A DNA stretch of 10,113 nucleotides from Anthropogastromicrobium sp963604075 (GCA_963604075.1 CAVCPW010000005.1:1-10113), one strand, 5' to 3'. Counted from the stretch's first letter, positions 1-6,103 are shown. Program-made: numbers and translations. Notes: a model not told the origin generated them from the letters alone.

Positions 1-722
1 GTTATCAGTTGACAGTCAATAATCTGACTATCGTGGTGATTGGAGTGATCTTTGCGATTGCACTTGTTGTCGCAATATTGGCTGTTACTTTGATTCGAAG
101 ACGTGATACAGGTAATGATGAGCCTGAAAACGAGGACGAGGGTGGTAAAAAGGAGGCTGTTACTAGACCGGTTTCTGCTCAGGAAAAAGTACAGAAGGCA
201 CAGAAGGCTGCGAAAACACATGTAAAAGAGAGTGCTCGTGTACAGGCAGAGCGCACCGGCAAAGCTTCTAAGAAGAAGCATGCATCCAAGAAAGATGAAT
301 CTACAGAGAAGTTTACAGCACCAGTAGCGGATGAGAATAAACAGGTAGGTGCGGTTCAGAGTCTGAAAAATGCACAGCAGTCTGAAAATATATGGAAACC
401 GCAGGAGATTGAAGAGGCGGACTGGGATGACGAGTCTGATGTGTATGAAGAATATGAAGATAGCGCATTCGGTGAGTATGGTGAATATGAAGATGGTGCA
501 TCCGGTGAGTACGGGGAATCTGAGTATGATGAATATGAAGATGGTACATCTGATGAGTATGATGAATATGGAGATGATGCACTAGAGGACGATGTATATG
601 ACGAAGATTTCCAAGAGTCGGAGTCTGATTTTGAGGGAGACGATGACGATTGGGGCGATGAAACCTTAGAGAATGACTGGGATGAAGACGCACCGGACAG
701 CGACGATTGGAAAAGTAAATAA
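1..722 (+). CDS. Membrane-anchored protein with basic then acidic low-complexity tail (5' end probably outside window)
   Basis: I do not recognise a family. The first possible start in view is a TTG at 9, but the frame is open to the window edge and bases 1-8 show no ribosome binding site, so the true start probably lies upstream. Counting from that TTG there are 237 residues. Residues 6-29 form one hydrophobic membrane segment followed by Arg30-Arg32, which predicts an outside N-terminus and a cytoplasmic tail. Residues 47-101 are rich in Lys, Ala and Gln. Residues 134-233 are extremely acidic, with Glu-Tyr-Glu-Asp repeats and several Trp-Asp pairs near the end. No catalytic motif or cysteine is visible, and the cytoplasmic part looks disordered. 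The gene ends 59 bases before the apparent start of 6S RNA and has no terminator of its own. Function unknown; a scaffold, a cation-binding tail or a cell-envelope accessory protein are all possible. Confidence 0.75.
   Translation, partial: YQLTVNNLTIVVIGVIFAIALVVAILAVTLIRRRDTGNDEPENEDEGGKKEAVTRPVSAQEKVQKAQKAAKTHVKESARVQAERTGKASKKKHASKKDESTEKFTAPVADENKQVGAVQSLKNAQQSENIWKPQEIEEADWDDESDVYEEYEDSAFGEYGEYEDGASGEYGESEYDEYEDGTSDEYDEYGDDALEDDVYDEDFQESESDFEGDDDDWGDETLENDWDEDAPDSDDWKSK
450..596 (+). repeat. Tandem coding repeats for acidic Glu-Tyr-Glu-Asp units
   Basis: Four related copies begin at 450, 483, 531 and 564, each starting GAATATG(A/G)(A/G)GAT. The spacing is 33, 48 and 33 bases, so the basic unit is 11 codons and the second copy carries 5 extra codons. 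The encoded units run Glu-Tyr-Glu-Asp-Gly-Ala/Thr-Ser-x-Glu-Tyr-x, and the last copy has diverged. All length changes keep the reading frame, as expected for a repeat that varies by slippage or unequal crossing-over while remaining translated. Confidence 0.8.
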
Positions 723-746
723 TAACAAAAAAAGAGCAATGTTTAC

Positions 747-774
747 TTGATTTTTTCGGAGAATGTGTTATACT
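747..774 (+). promoter_or_regulatory. Promoter of the 6S RNA gene
   Basis: The -35 box TTGATT (747-752) is followed after 16 bases by the -10 box TATACT (769-774). A TG one base before the -10 box (767-768) gives an extended -10. Transcription would start near 781, two bases before the terminal stem of the RNA, which fits a promoter dedicated to it. Confidence 0.75.
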
Positions 775-780
775 AGTATC

Positions 781-960
781 AGATCCTGGGGTGTACGAAG
801 TCTTGCTTTTATTTGAACCTACATGACTTAATACGGGATTCCTATATTGCCAGATGGATGTCAGGCCTCCGTTGTGCAGTGGAAGGCAGAAGTTTGGTTG
901 CGGTTGCCCACCTAGCATTAGCTAGGCGTCAAATGGGCAGGGACGGCACTCTGGGATATT
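781..960 (+). ncRNA. ssrS: 6S RNA (RNA polymerase-binding regulator)
   Basis: 6S RNA folds like an open promoter, binds sigma-A RNA polymerase holoenzyme and represses transcription as growth slows. Bases 783-793 pair with 947-957 in an uninterrupted 11-bp terminal stem that includes G-U pairs, closing an RNA of about 180 nt, the usual size. Next to it GTCTT (800-804) can pair with GGGAC (940-944), opening onto a large unpaired region. The 3' half carries a nested hairpin: GCCCA (907-911) with TGGGC (934-938), enclosing CCTAGC/GCTAGG around an ATTA loop. The 5' side contains TTTGAACCTACATGACTTAATACGG-like sequence, which I associate with clostridial 6S RNAs. The promoter start point matches the 5' end. 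The identification rests on recalled sequence features and structure, not on a covariance-model hit. Short reading frames across it are spurious. Confidence 0.78.
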
Positions 961-989
961 ATACAAAAGAGAAAAGTTTAAAAAGTACG

Positions 990-1030
990 AAGGCATTACA
1001 GCAGAAAATCCTGCAGTAGTGCCTTTTTGT
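990..1030 (+). terminator. Rho-independent terminator after 6S RNA
   Basis: Arms 990-1004 and 1011-1025 form a 15-position stem with one mismatch and one G-U pair around a six-base loop, followed by a T run (1024-1028). It lies about 30 bases beyond the 6S terminal stem, so the primary transcript would carry an AU-rich 3' trailer that is trimmed. Confidence 0.88.
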
Positions 1031-1067
1031 TTCAGACAGCAAATTCTTGCGTTTTTTTATCAAGGGA

Positions 1068-1101
1068 TTGCATTTGACACAATATCATGCTAAACTATGA
1101 A
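1068..1101 (+). promoter_or_regulatory. Probable promoter of icd-aroD
   Basis: Two overlapping readings exist. One is TTGCAT (1068-1073), a 17-base spacer, then TAAACT (1091-1096) preceded by TG as an extended -10. The other uses the consensus TTGACA (1074-1079) with TATGAA (1096-1101) after 16 bases. Either starts transcription near 1102-1108, leaving a leader of about 120 bases before icd. The strong terminator just upstream implies that icd needs its own promoter here. Confidence 0.6.
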
Positions 1102-1102
1102 A

Positions 1103-1223
1103 GTGGATGTGTTTCCAGAAATTTGATGGTTCGCAAGGTTTCATACGCGTGAACTATAACTAAAAAGATGCCGACGCCAGGAATGTCTGGCAGCGGATCT
1201 TAGGTTGCAAGAGGAGGAAAATT
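1103..1223 (+). promoter_or_regulatory. Structured 5' leader of icd, class not recognised
   Basis: At least two convincing stem-loops are visible. TGGTTCGC (1127-1134) pairs with GTGAACTA (1149-1156) over 8 bp including two G-U pairs, with a 14-base loop. Further on, GCCAG (1176-1180) pairs with CTGGC (1187-1191). After a symmetrical two-by-two internal loop, that stem continues as CCG/CGG and, past a bulged G, AGAT (1166-1169)/ATCT (1197-1200). A smaller hairpin TGGA/TCCA sits at 1104-1117. A near-repeat GGTT(C)GCAAG occurs at 1128 and again at 1203, the second just before the ribosome binding site. I see no T-run terminator and no T-box or other leader motif I know. This could be an undescribed regulatory leader or simply a folded untranslated region. 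Confidence 0.45.
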
Positions 1224-2435
1224 ATGACAAAAATAGCTATGACCACCCCATTAGTTGAGATGGACGGAGATGAGATGACCAGAGTTCTCTGGAAGATGAT
1301 CAAGGACGAACTGATTCTGCCATTTGTTGATCTGAAAACAGAATATTATGATCTGGGACTGGAATATCGTGACCAGACAGGTGATCAGGTAACGATTGAC
1401 AGTGCAAATGCGACAAAGAAGTATGGCGTTGCCGTCAAGTGTGCAACGATTACTCCGAATGCAGCTAGAATGACCGAGTATAACCTGCACGAGATGTGGA
1501 AGAGCCCGAACGGAACTATCCGCGCGATCTTAGATGGAACAGTATTTCGCGCACCGATTCTGGTAAAGGGCATAGAGCCTCATGTAAAGAACTGGAAGAA
1601 GCCGATCACCATTGCAAGACATGCATATGGCGATGTCTACAAGGCAACAGAGATGAAGATTCCTGGACCTGGAAAGACCGAGCTTGTTTACACCAATGAG
1701 GCAGGCGAGGAGACAAGAGAGCTGATTCATAACTTCACAGGTGCTGGCATTATTCAGGGACAGCATAACGTAGTGGCTTCCATTGAGAATTTTGCACATT
1801 GCTGCTTCCGTTATGCACTTGACACCAAGCAGGATCTGTGGTTTGCAACAAAGGATACTATCTCCAAGAAGTATGATCACACCTTTAAGGATACCTTCCA
1901 GGAGATTTACGATAAGGATTATAAGGAAGCTTTTGAGAAGGCCGGTATTGAGTATTTCTATACACTGATTGACGATGCAGTAGCCAGAGTTATTCGTTCT
2001 GAGGGCGGTTATATTTGGGCTTGCAAGAATTATGACGGCGATGTTATGAGTGATATGGTAGCGACAGCATTTGGTTCTCTGGCGATGATGACTTCTGTTC
2101 TGGTATCCCCACAGGGCTGCTATGAGTATGAGGCTGCTCACGGTACTGTACAGAGACACTATTATCAGTATAAGGAAGGTAAGAAGACTTCCACAAACCC
2201 GGTAGCTACAATTTTTGCATGGAGTGGTGCATTCCGCAAGAGAGGTGAGCTGGACGGTCTTAGTGCACTGTGCGATTATGCCGATAAGCTTGAGAAAGCA
2301 ACACTTGATACCATCGAGTCTGGTGTTATGACAAAGGATCTGGCTGCGATTACTACGCTTCCAAATGCGCAGAACGTCACCAGTGAGGAGTTCCTTCGTG
2401 CCATCCGCAGCAGACTGGAGGCTTTGCTTGCATGA
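1224..2435 (+). CDS. icd: NADP-dependent isocitrate dehydrogenase (eukaryote-like type)
   Basis: Oxidatively decarboxylates isocitrate to 2-oxoglutarate and makes NADPH. In an anaerobe its main role is probably glutamate supply through a partial citric acid branch. The 403 residues match the homodimeric eukaryotic-type NADP-IDH family (about 400-415 aa) rather than the E. coli type. The substrate loop Ser94-Pro-Asn96-Gly-Thr-Ile-Arg100 is intact, with Arg109, Arg132 in the Arg-His-Ala-Tyr-Gly-Asp motif, Tyr139 and Lys210. Metal ligands are Asp250 or Asp251 together with Asp273 and Asp277 of the Asn-Tyr-Asp-Gly-Asp-Val motif. His306-Gly-Thr-Val-Gln-Arg311-His312 is the coenzyme motif whose Arg-His pair selects NADP in this family. 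The ATG has AGGAGG (1212-1217) six bases upstream. The stop overlaps the aroD start. No citrate synthase or aconitase gene is adjacent. Confidence 0.97.
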   Translation: MTKIAMTTPLVEMDGDEMTRVLWKMIKDELILPFVDLKTEYYDLGLEYRDQTGDQVTIDSANATKKYGVAVKCATITPNAARMTEYNLHEMWKSPNGTIRAILDGTVFRAPILVKGIEPHVKNWKKPITIARHAYGDVYKATEMKIPGPGKTELVYTNEAGEETRELIHNFTGAGIIQGQHNVVASIENFAHCCFRYALDTKQDLWFATKDTISKKYDHTFKDTFQEIYDKDYKEAFEKAGIEYFYTLIDDAVARVIRSEGGYIWACKNYDGDVMSDMVATAFGSLAMMTSVLVSPQGCYEYEAAHGTVQRHYYQYKEGKKTSTNPVATIFAWSGAFRKRGELDGLSALCDYADKLEKATLDTIESGVMTKDLAAITTLPNAQNVTSEEFLRAIRSRLEALLA

Positions 2436-3199
2436 GTGTGTTGAGGGCAGGAAATACGACACTTGAGGATGGAAAGGTGCGCATTTGTGTGCCAATCGCC
2501 TATGAAAATGAAGAAGAGATTTTAGAAGAGTCTGTCCGCATTGCAAAAAGCAGTGCGGCAGATATCGCGGAATGGCGCATCGACTGGTATAAAGATGTGT
2601 TTGATGATGAAAAGCGAAATGCACTTGCCGGAAAGATTCGTGAAAACTTACATGGTAAGCCGTTACTCATTACTTTTCGCAGTAGGAAAGAGGGCGGTGA
2701 GCGTCCGGTTACACCAGAAGCTTATCAGGCACTTCTCGAGCGTGTGATTGCGAGCAAGACGGCAGATCTTCTGGATGTGGAGCTTAGCCAGGGAAAGTTG
2801 TGTGCAAGAGCCGTGAATGAGCAGGCACATCAGGCAGGGATTGGTGTCATCATGTCACGTCATGATTTTGAAAAGACACCAGAAGTCTTCAATCTGATTC
2901 TTTCTATGGAAGAGATGGTTCGCTGCGGTGCAGATGTGTGCAAGATCGCGGTGATGCCGCAGTGCTATGCAGATGTAGCGGCACTGCTTTCTGCGACAGG
3001 TACCATGAAAGAGCAACATCCGGAGACTCTTTTGATTACGATGTCGATGGGACCAAAAGGGTGTGTAAGCCGACTTTGCGGAGGGTTATTTGGCAGTGTC
3101 ATGAGCTTTGGCTCGATTGGAAAGGCCAGTGCACCGGGGCAGGTATCGGCTGAGAGCTTGTCCACTGTTTTAAATGCAATTGAAGAAGCGGTAAAATAA
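2432..3199 (+). CDS. aroD: Type I 3-dehydroquinate dehydratase
   Basis: Third step of the shikimate pathway: dehydrates 3-dehydroquinate to 3-dehydroshikimate through a Schiff base on lysine, in the cytoplasm. At 255 residues it has the usual length of class I enzymes. Visible active-site residues are Glu47 and Arg49 in Glu-Trp-Arg-Ile-Asp, Arg83, catalytic His144 in Ser-Arg-His-Asp-Phe, and Schiff-base Lys171 in Asp-Val-Cys-Lys-Ile. Substrate-binding Arg214, Ser233 and Gln237 lie in the C-terminal Ser-Met-Gly to Pro-Gly-Gln region. The spacing matches the Salmonella enzyme almost exactly. The ATG overlaps the icd stop (ATGA), with GGAGG (2417-2421) ten bases upstream inside icd, so translation is probably coupled. 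No other shikimate genes are next to it. Transcription ends at the hairpin beginning at 3302. Confidence 0.96.
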   Translation: MSVLRAGNTTLEDGKVRICVPIAYENEEEILEESVRIAKSSAADIAEWRIDWYKDVFDDEKRNALAGKIRENLHGKPLLITFRSRKEGGERPVTPEAYQALLERVIASKTADLLDVELSQGKLCARAVNEQAHQAGIGVIMSRHDFEKTPEVFNLILSMEEMVRCGADVCKIAVMPQCYADVAALLSATGTMKEQHPETLLITMSMGPKGCVSRLCGGLFGSVMSFGSIGKASAPGQVSAESLSTVLNAIEEAVK

Positions 3200-3247
3200 A
3201 AAGAAAAATCAGGGCAATAAAAAACAAGATGGTAAAAAGCCAGAAGG

Positions 3248-3295
3248 TCAAAGCCATAAAGTTAAAATCGGAAATTCAAAGCCATAAAGTTAAAA
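3248..3295. repeat. 20-nt perfect direct repeat, 28-nt period
   Basis: The 20-mer TCAAAGCCATAAAGTTAAAA occurs at 3248-3267 and again at 3276-3295, separated by eight bases. It lies after the aroD stop and immediately before the bidirectional terminator; the A-rich end of copy two supplies part of the minus-strand T-run. A related AAAAAGCC lies just upstream near 3235. It may be a recent slippage duplication or a protein-binding site. Confidence 0.8.
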
Positions 3296-3353
3296 CAAAA
3301 AAGGTCAGGTACAGCGGCAGTGAAGCGTCATTGTACCTGACCTATTATTTTTT
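3292..3353. terminator. Bidirectional terminator between convergent aroD and rho
   Basis: A perfect 11-bp stem, AGGTCAGGTAC (3302-3312) with GTACCTGACCT (3333-3343), encloses a 20-base loop. On the plus strand it is followed by TATTTTTT (3347-3353 region), suited to ending icd-aroD. On the minus strand it is followed by six T, a G and four more T (3302 down to 3292), suited to ending rho. The minus-strand tract is the better one. Confidence 0.88.
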
Positions 3354-3369
3354 GCTTTTATTAAACAAT

Positions 3370-3474
3370 GTTGAGGCCAAAATAAATTTTGCCACAACTG
3401 ATACTGGATTGCTACGTGCTCTCGCAATTTAACCAAAACAATCAAGTAGCGAAGCGGATTGCGAATATCCGCTT
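3370..3474 (-). other. Cluster of hairpins in the 3' untranslated region of rho
   Basis: Downstream of the rho stop the minus-strand transcript would contain three stem-loops before the terminator. AAGCGGAT/ATCCGCTT (3452-3459 with 3467-3474) is a perfect 8-bp stem with a 7-base loop. ATTGC/GCAAT (3408-3412 with 3424-3428) is a weaker 5-bp stem. A long imperfect palindrome pairs GTTGxGG-CAAAAT (3370-3383) with ATTTTGCCxCAAC (3386-3398), 12 bp with one bulge and one mismatch. None carries a strong T-run, so they look like a structured untranslated region rather than primary terminators. Confidence 0.5.
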
Positions 3475-3490
3475 GACTATCATTACATTA

Positions 3491-5815
3491 TTATGAGCGA
3501 AGCTTTGGCAGAGTCGCTACAAATTCTGCATTGTTCTTTGTGTGTACAAAATGACTTAAAATTTGCTCGATGGCTTCGTCGTTCTTGAGTCCACCGACAC
3601 TGCGGCGAATTATCGAAACAGCATTGCTTTCCTCTGGTGTCAGAAGAAGATCCTCGCGTCTGGTTCCGGAACGTGTGATGTCAATTGCAGGGAAGATACG
3701 GCGTTCAGATAGTTTGCGATCCAATACGAGCTCCATGTTTCCAGTTCCCTTAAACTCCTCGAATACCATATCATCCAGGCGGCTTCCGGTATCAACAAGT
3801 GCAGTAGCAAGAATGGTTAGGCTGCCGCCCTCACGCATATTTCTGGCTGCGCCGAAGAATTTCTTTGGCATGTGAAGTGCTGACGGGTCAAGTCCCCCGG
3901 AAAGGGTACGGCCGCTCGGGGTAACGGTGAGGTTATAAGCGCGAGCCAGACGTGTTAAACTGTCTAATAAAATCATAACGTCTTGCTTGTGCTCAACAAG
4001 TCTCTTTGCACGCTCAAGAACCATTTCAGCTACCTGCTTGTGATGATCTGGGGTCTCATCAAAAGTGGAGTAGATGACATTTACATGATCGCCCTGAATG
4101 GACTCACGAATATCAGTAACCTCTTCCGGGCGCTCATCAATTAGTAAAATAATCAGATTCATATTCGGATAGTTGTGCGTAACTGCGTTTGCTAATTCCT
4201 TTAACAGGGTTGTCTTTCCGGCTTTTGGCGGTGAGACGATCATACCACGCTGTCCTTTTCCAATCGGGCTGATCAGATCAACAATGCGAAGTGCAGTGGA
4301 GCCATCCTCTACCTCCATAGACAAACGACTGTCCGGGAATACAGGTGTGAGTTTTTCAAAGTTTGGACGGTGCGCAGACAATTCAGGATCAAAACCATTG
4401 ATTGTATTAACACGGATTAAAGCATCATATTTATTGTCATCTGCGTTAGCTTTCTGGAAACCATCAACCATATCGCCGGTACGCATACCAAAACGGCGGA
4501 TTTGGGACGGTGCCACATAGACATCCTGCTGACCGCTTAAGAAATTGGCAGAACGAAGGAAACCATAGCCCTCAGGACGAATATCAAGAATGCCGCATGC
4601 CGGCTGACAGCCCTCAGGAAGTGTAGAATCATTATCAAAACGGCTGACAAAATCATCGCGCTTTGCATTGTCAAAGCGGCTTAAAGAATCGGTACGGTTT
4701 TGGAAATCAGTGCGATTCTGATAGTCAGTACGATTTTGAAAATCAGTTCTTGTAGTACTTGCAGCAGTATCTCTTGTGCCGTCAAAACGGTTTGCAGACA
4801 TGGAGTCAATGCGAGTTGTCTGATCATTTCGATTAGTAGAATCCACGCGGTTTGTTTGGTCGATTGGAATTGCAAATTCATTTCTGATAGTATAATCATT
4901 TCGTACTGCATTGTAACGATTCTGATAATCGGATCTGGAATTGTCGTAGCGGTTGCCATAGTCTCTTCCGGAGTTGTTATAACGGTTCTGATAATCGGAT
5001 CTGGAATTGTCAAAGCGATTTCCATAATCGGAGCGGTTGGAGTAGTCGCTGCGGTTTGCATAATCATTTCTGGAATTGTCAAAGCGATTCTGTCCATCAT
5101 TCCGATTGTCTCTGTTTTCAAAGCGATTCTGTGTATCGTTTCGATTGTCTCTGTTTTCAAAGCGGTTTTGGGAATCAATTCTATTCTCAAAACGATTTTG
5201 TCCGTCGATTCTATTTTCAAAACGATTTGGAAGCTCGGATCTGGTATTCTCAAAACGGTTTGCGGACTCTGGCCAGCTCTGATCTGCGCGGTTGTTTCTT
5301 ACACGTGGTTTGCGCGGGTGAACAGAGTGCGTACTAGACTGGCGCAAATCCTTAAAGGAAGAAGAGTAGGAATTATTTCGACTGTAAAAATTGTTTCTTG
5401 CAGCGGCATAGGAGGAAGCAGTGGCGCTGTAGCGACGTTCTTTTGATGTCTGTGTAGCAGAATCTGCTGACTTTTCTGTGTTCTCGGAAGAGAAATCTGC
5501 TGTCTCAGAGGAGTAATCAGATGCAGTAAAATCGGATTGTGTTGCTGCAGCGTCGGTCTGAGAATCAGTATCCTCAGATGAAACTGTTTCAGAAGATGCA
5601 CCATCGGAAGTTGCATTCGAAGAATTATCAGATAAAACTGTATCAGATATTTGAGTATGTGCTGTTTCTGGCGTTTGTGTCTGTTCGGGACTAAGTCTTT
5701 CCAAAATTACATCAATCAACTGCGCTTTCCGCAGAGTAGAAACGTTCTTGATGTGGTTTTCTTTCGCAATCTGTTTTAGCTCAGTAAGCGGAAGTGATTT
5801 TAATTTTTCACGCAT
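3491..5815 (-). CDS. rho: Transcription termination factor Rho with a very large low-complexity insert
   Basis: Hexameric RNA-dependent ATPase/translocase that releases transcripts. I place the start at the ATG ending at 5815, giving 774 residues: AAAGG lies 11 bases upstream, and Met-Arg-Glu-Lys-x4-Leu-Pro-Leu is the usual Rho N-terminus. An ATG at 5836 and a TTG at 5851 are in frame but lack such a site. Residues 1-42 are the Rho N-terminal helical domain, and about 45-185 a Ser/Thr/Ala/Asp-rich linker. Residues 186-396 are Asn/Arg/Asp repeats. The cold-shock-like RNA-binding domain follows with Gly416-Tyr-Gly-Phe-Leu-Arg421. The ATPase has Walker A Pro-Pro-Lys-Ala-Gly-Lys534-Thr, Walker B Met-Ile-Leu-Leu-Asp618, and intact Q-loop (Gly-Arg-Thr-Leu-Ser-Gly-Gly) and R-loop (Arg-Asn-Met-Arg-Glu-Gly-Gly-Ser) segments. 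Typical Rho is about 420 residues. Monocistronic, own promoter. Confidence 0.96.
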   Translation of the reverse strand: MREKLKSLPLTELKQIAKENHIKNVSTLRKAQLIDVILERLSPEQTQTPETAHTQISDTVLSDNSSNATSDGASSETVSSEDTDSQTDAAATQSDFTASDYSSETADFSSENTEKSADSATQTSKERRYSATASSYAAARNNFYSRNNSYSSSFKDLRQSSTHSVHPRKPRVRNNRADQSWPESANRFENTRSELPNRFENRIDGQNRFENRIDSQNRFENRDNRNDTQNRFENRDNRNDGQNRFDNSRNDYANRSDYSNRSDYGNRFDNSRSDYQNRYNNSGRDYGNRYDNSRSDYQNRYNAVRNDYTIRNEFAIPIDQTNRVDSTNRNDQTTRIDSMSANRFDGTRDTAASTTRTDFQNRTDYQNRTDFQNRTDSLSRFDNAKRDDFVSRFDNDSTLPEGCQPACGILDIRPEGYGFLRSANFLSGQQDVYVAPSQIRRFGMRTGDMVDGFQKANADDNKYDALIRVNTINGFDPELSAHRPNFEKLTPVFPDSRLSMEVEDGSTALRIVDLISPIGKGQRGMIVSPPKAGKTTLLKELANAVTHNYPNMNLIILLIDERPEEVTDIRESIQGDHVNVIYSTFDETPDHHKQVAEMVLERAKRLVEHKQDVMILLDSLTRLARAYNLTVTPSGRTLSGGLDPSALHMPKKFFGAARNMREGGSLTILATALVDTGSRLDDMVFEEFKGTGNMELVLDRKLSERRIFPAIDITRSGTRREDLLLTPEESNAVSIIRRSVGGLKNDEAIEQILSHFVHTKNNAEFVATLPKLRS
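4628..5260 (-). repeat. Coding repeats for the Asn/Arg/Asp-rich insert of Rho
   Basis: About 210 codons built from related short units that keep frame but vary in length (roughly 6, 10, 11 and 13 residues). In order of translation there is a block of Asn-Arg-Phe-Glu-Asn-Arg units, then alternating Asn-Arg-Phe/Tyr-Asp-Asn-Ser-Arg-x-Asp-Tyr units, then a degenerate section, then Asp-Phe/Tyr-Gln-Asn-Arg-Thr units. Neighbouring copies are nearly identical in DNA (for example the CAAAGCGATT/CAAAACGATT-type blocks at 5078-5230), which points to ongoing expansion or contraction. Aromatic residues are evenly spaced among Asn, Asp and Arg. Confidence 0.9.
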
Positions 5816-5898
5816 AAATAACCATGCCTTTCTCATGTTTTTGTCAGACAAAATACAAAATATAATTTTTTCTTTTAATTTGACTTTTTTTGAAATGA

Positions 5899-5919
5899 AG
5901 CAGCGTCTCGCCCGCTGCT
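5899..5919 (-). other. Hairpin in the rho 5' leader
   Basis: In the minus-strand leader, AGCAGCG pairs with CGCTGCT (5919-5913 with 5905-5899) as a perfect 7-bp GC-rich stem with a 7-base loop, some 12 bases after the predicted start of transcription. No T-run follows at the right distance, so it is not a standard attenuator. It could stabilise the mRNA or take part in the feedback control known for rho in other bacteria; the latter is only an inference. Confidence 0.45.
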
Positions 5920-5937
5920 GCGAAATGTCGCGCTTCC

Positions 5938-5966
5938 ATTATACGGATAAATTTCTTAAAAGTAAA
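5938..5966 (-). promoter_or_regulatory. Promoter of rho
   Basis: Read on the minus strand: -35 TTTACT (5966 down to 5961), a 17-base spacer, then a consensus -10 TATAAT (5943 down to 5938). Transcription would start near 5931, giving a leader of about 115 bases before the chosen ATG at 5815. Confidence 0.7.
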
Positions 5967-6048
5967 GTAAAAAAGTAACGCAAAAAAGGCAAAGAAAAAT
6001 GGAATATAGAAAATTTTGGAAAAAGCATAGCAAAAAAGAAACCAAAAC

Positions 6049-6077
6049 TTGACGAATGGGTATAAAATTGATATCAT
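6049..6077 (+). promoter_or_regulatory. Promoter of the radical SAM - DUF4364 pair
   Basis: TTGACG (6049-6054), a 17-base spacer, then TATCAT (6072-6077) with an upstream TG (6069-6070) as an extended -10. It diverges from the rho promoter about 80 bases away. Transcription would begin near 6084. Confidence 0.65.
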
Positions 6078-6103
6078 TATGCTAAAGTTCGTTATAAAAT
6101 CCC

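Noticed and set aside
313..918. Minus-strand 201-residue reading frame with many His residues
   Set aside because: It is the complement of the acidic repeat coding sequence and runs into the 6S RNA gene.
813..1019. 68-residue plus-strand reading frame inside the 6S RNA region
   Set aside because: It overlaps the paired elements of the RNA and the terminator, has no ribosome binding site, and has no protein-like composition.
1530..2624. Minus-strand 364-residue reading frame across icd and aroD
   Set aside because: It is opposite two clear genes whose motifs are intact. The translation is Cys/His/Leu-rich with no recognisable domain.
3229..3432. 67-residue Lys-rich reading frame after aroD
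   Set aside because: It runs through the direct repeats and the terminator hairpin with no ribosome binding site, so it is probably fortuitous in AT-rich DNA.
4628..5260. CRISPR-like array
   Set aside because: Spacing is irregular, there are no unique spacers, and the repeats stay in frame with an intact Rho protein.
4700..5446. Plus-strand 248-residue hydrophobic reading frame resembling a membrane protein
   Set aside because: It is the antisense of the Rho repeat block. Ile/Val-rich low complexity arises from the complement of Asn/Asp/Arg codons, it has no ribosome binding site, and rho itself is unmistakable.
5816..5851. Longer Rho start at TTG 5851 or ATG 5836
   Set aside because: Neither has a ribosome binding site, whereas the ATG at 5815 has AAAGG upstream and gives the typical Rho N-terminus. 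Not fully excluded.
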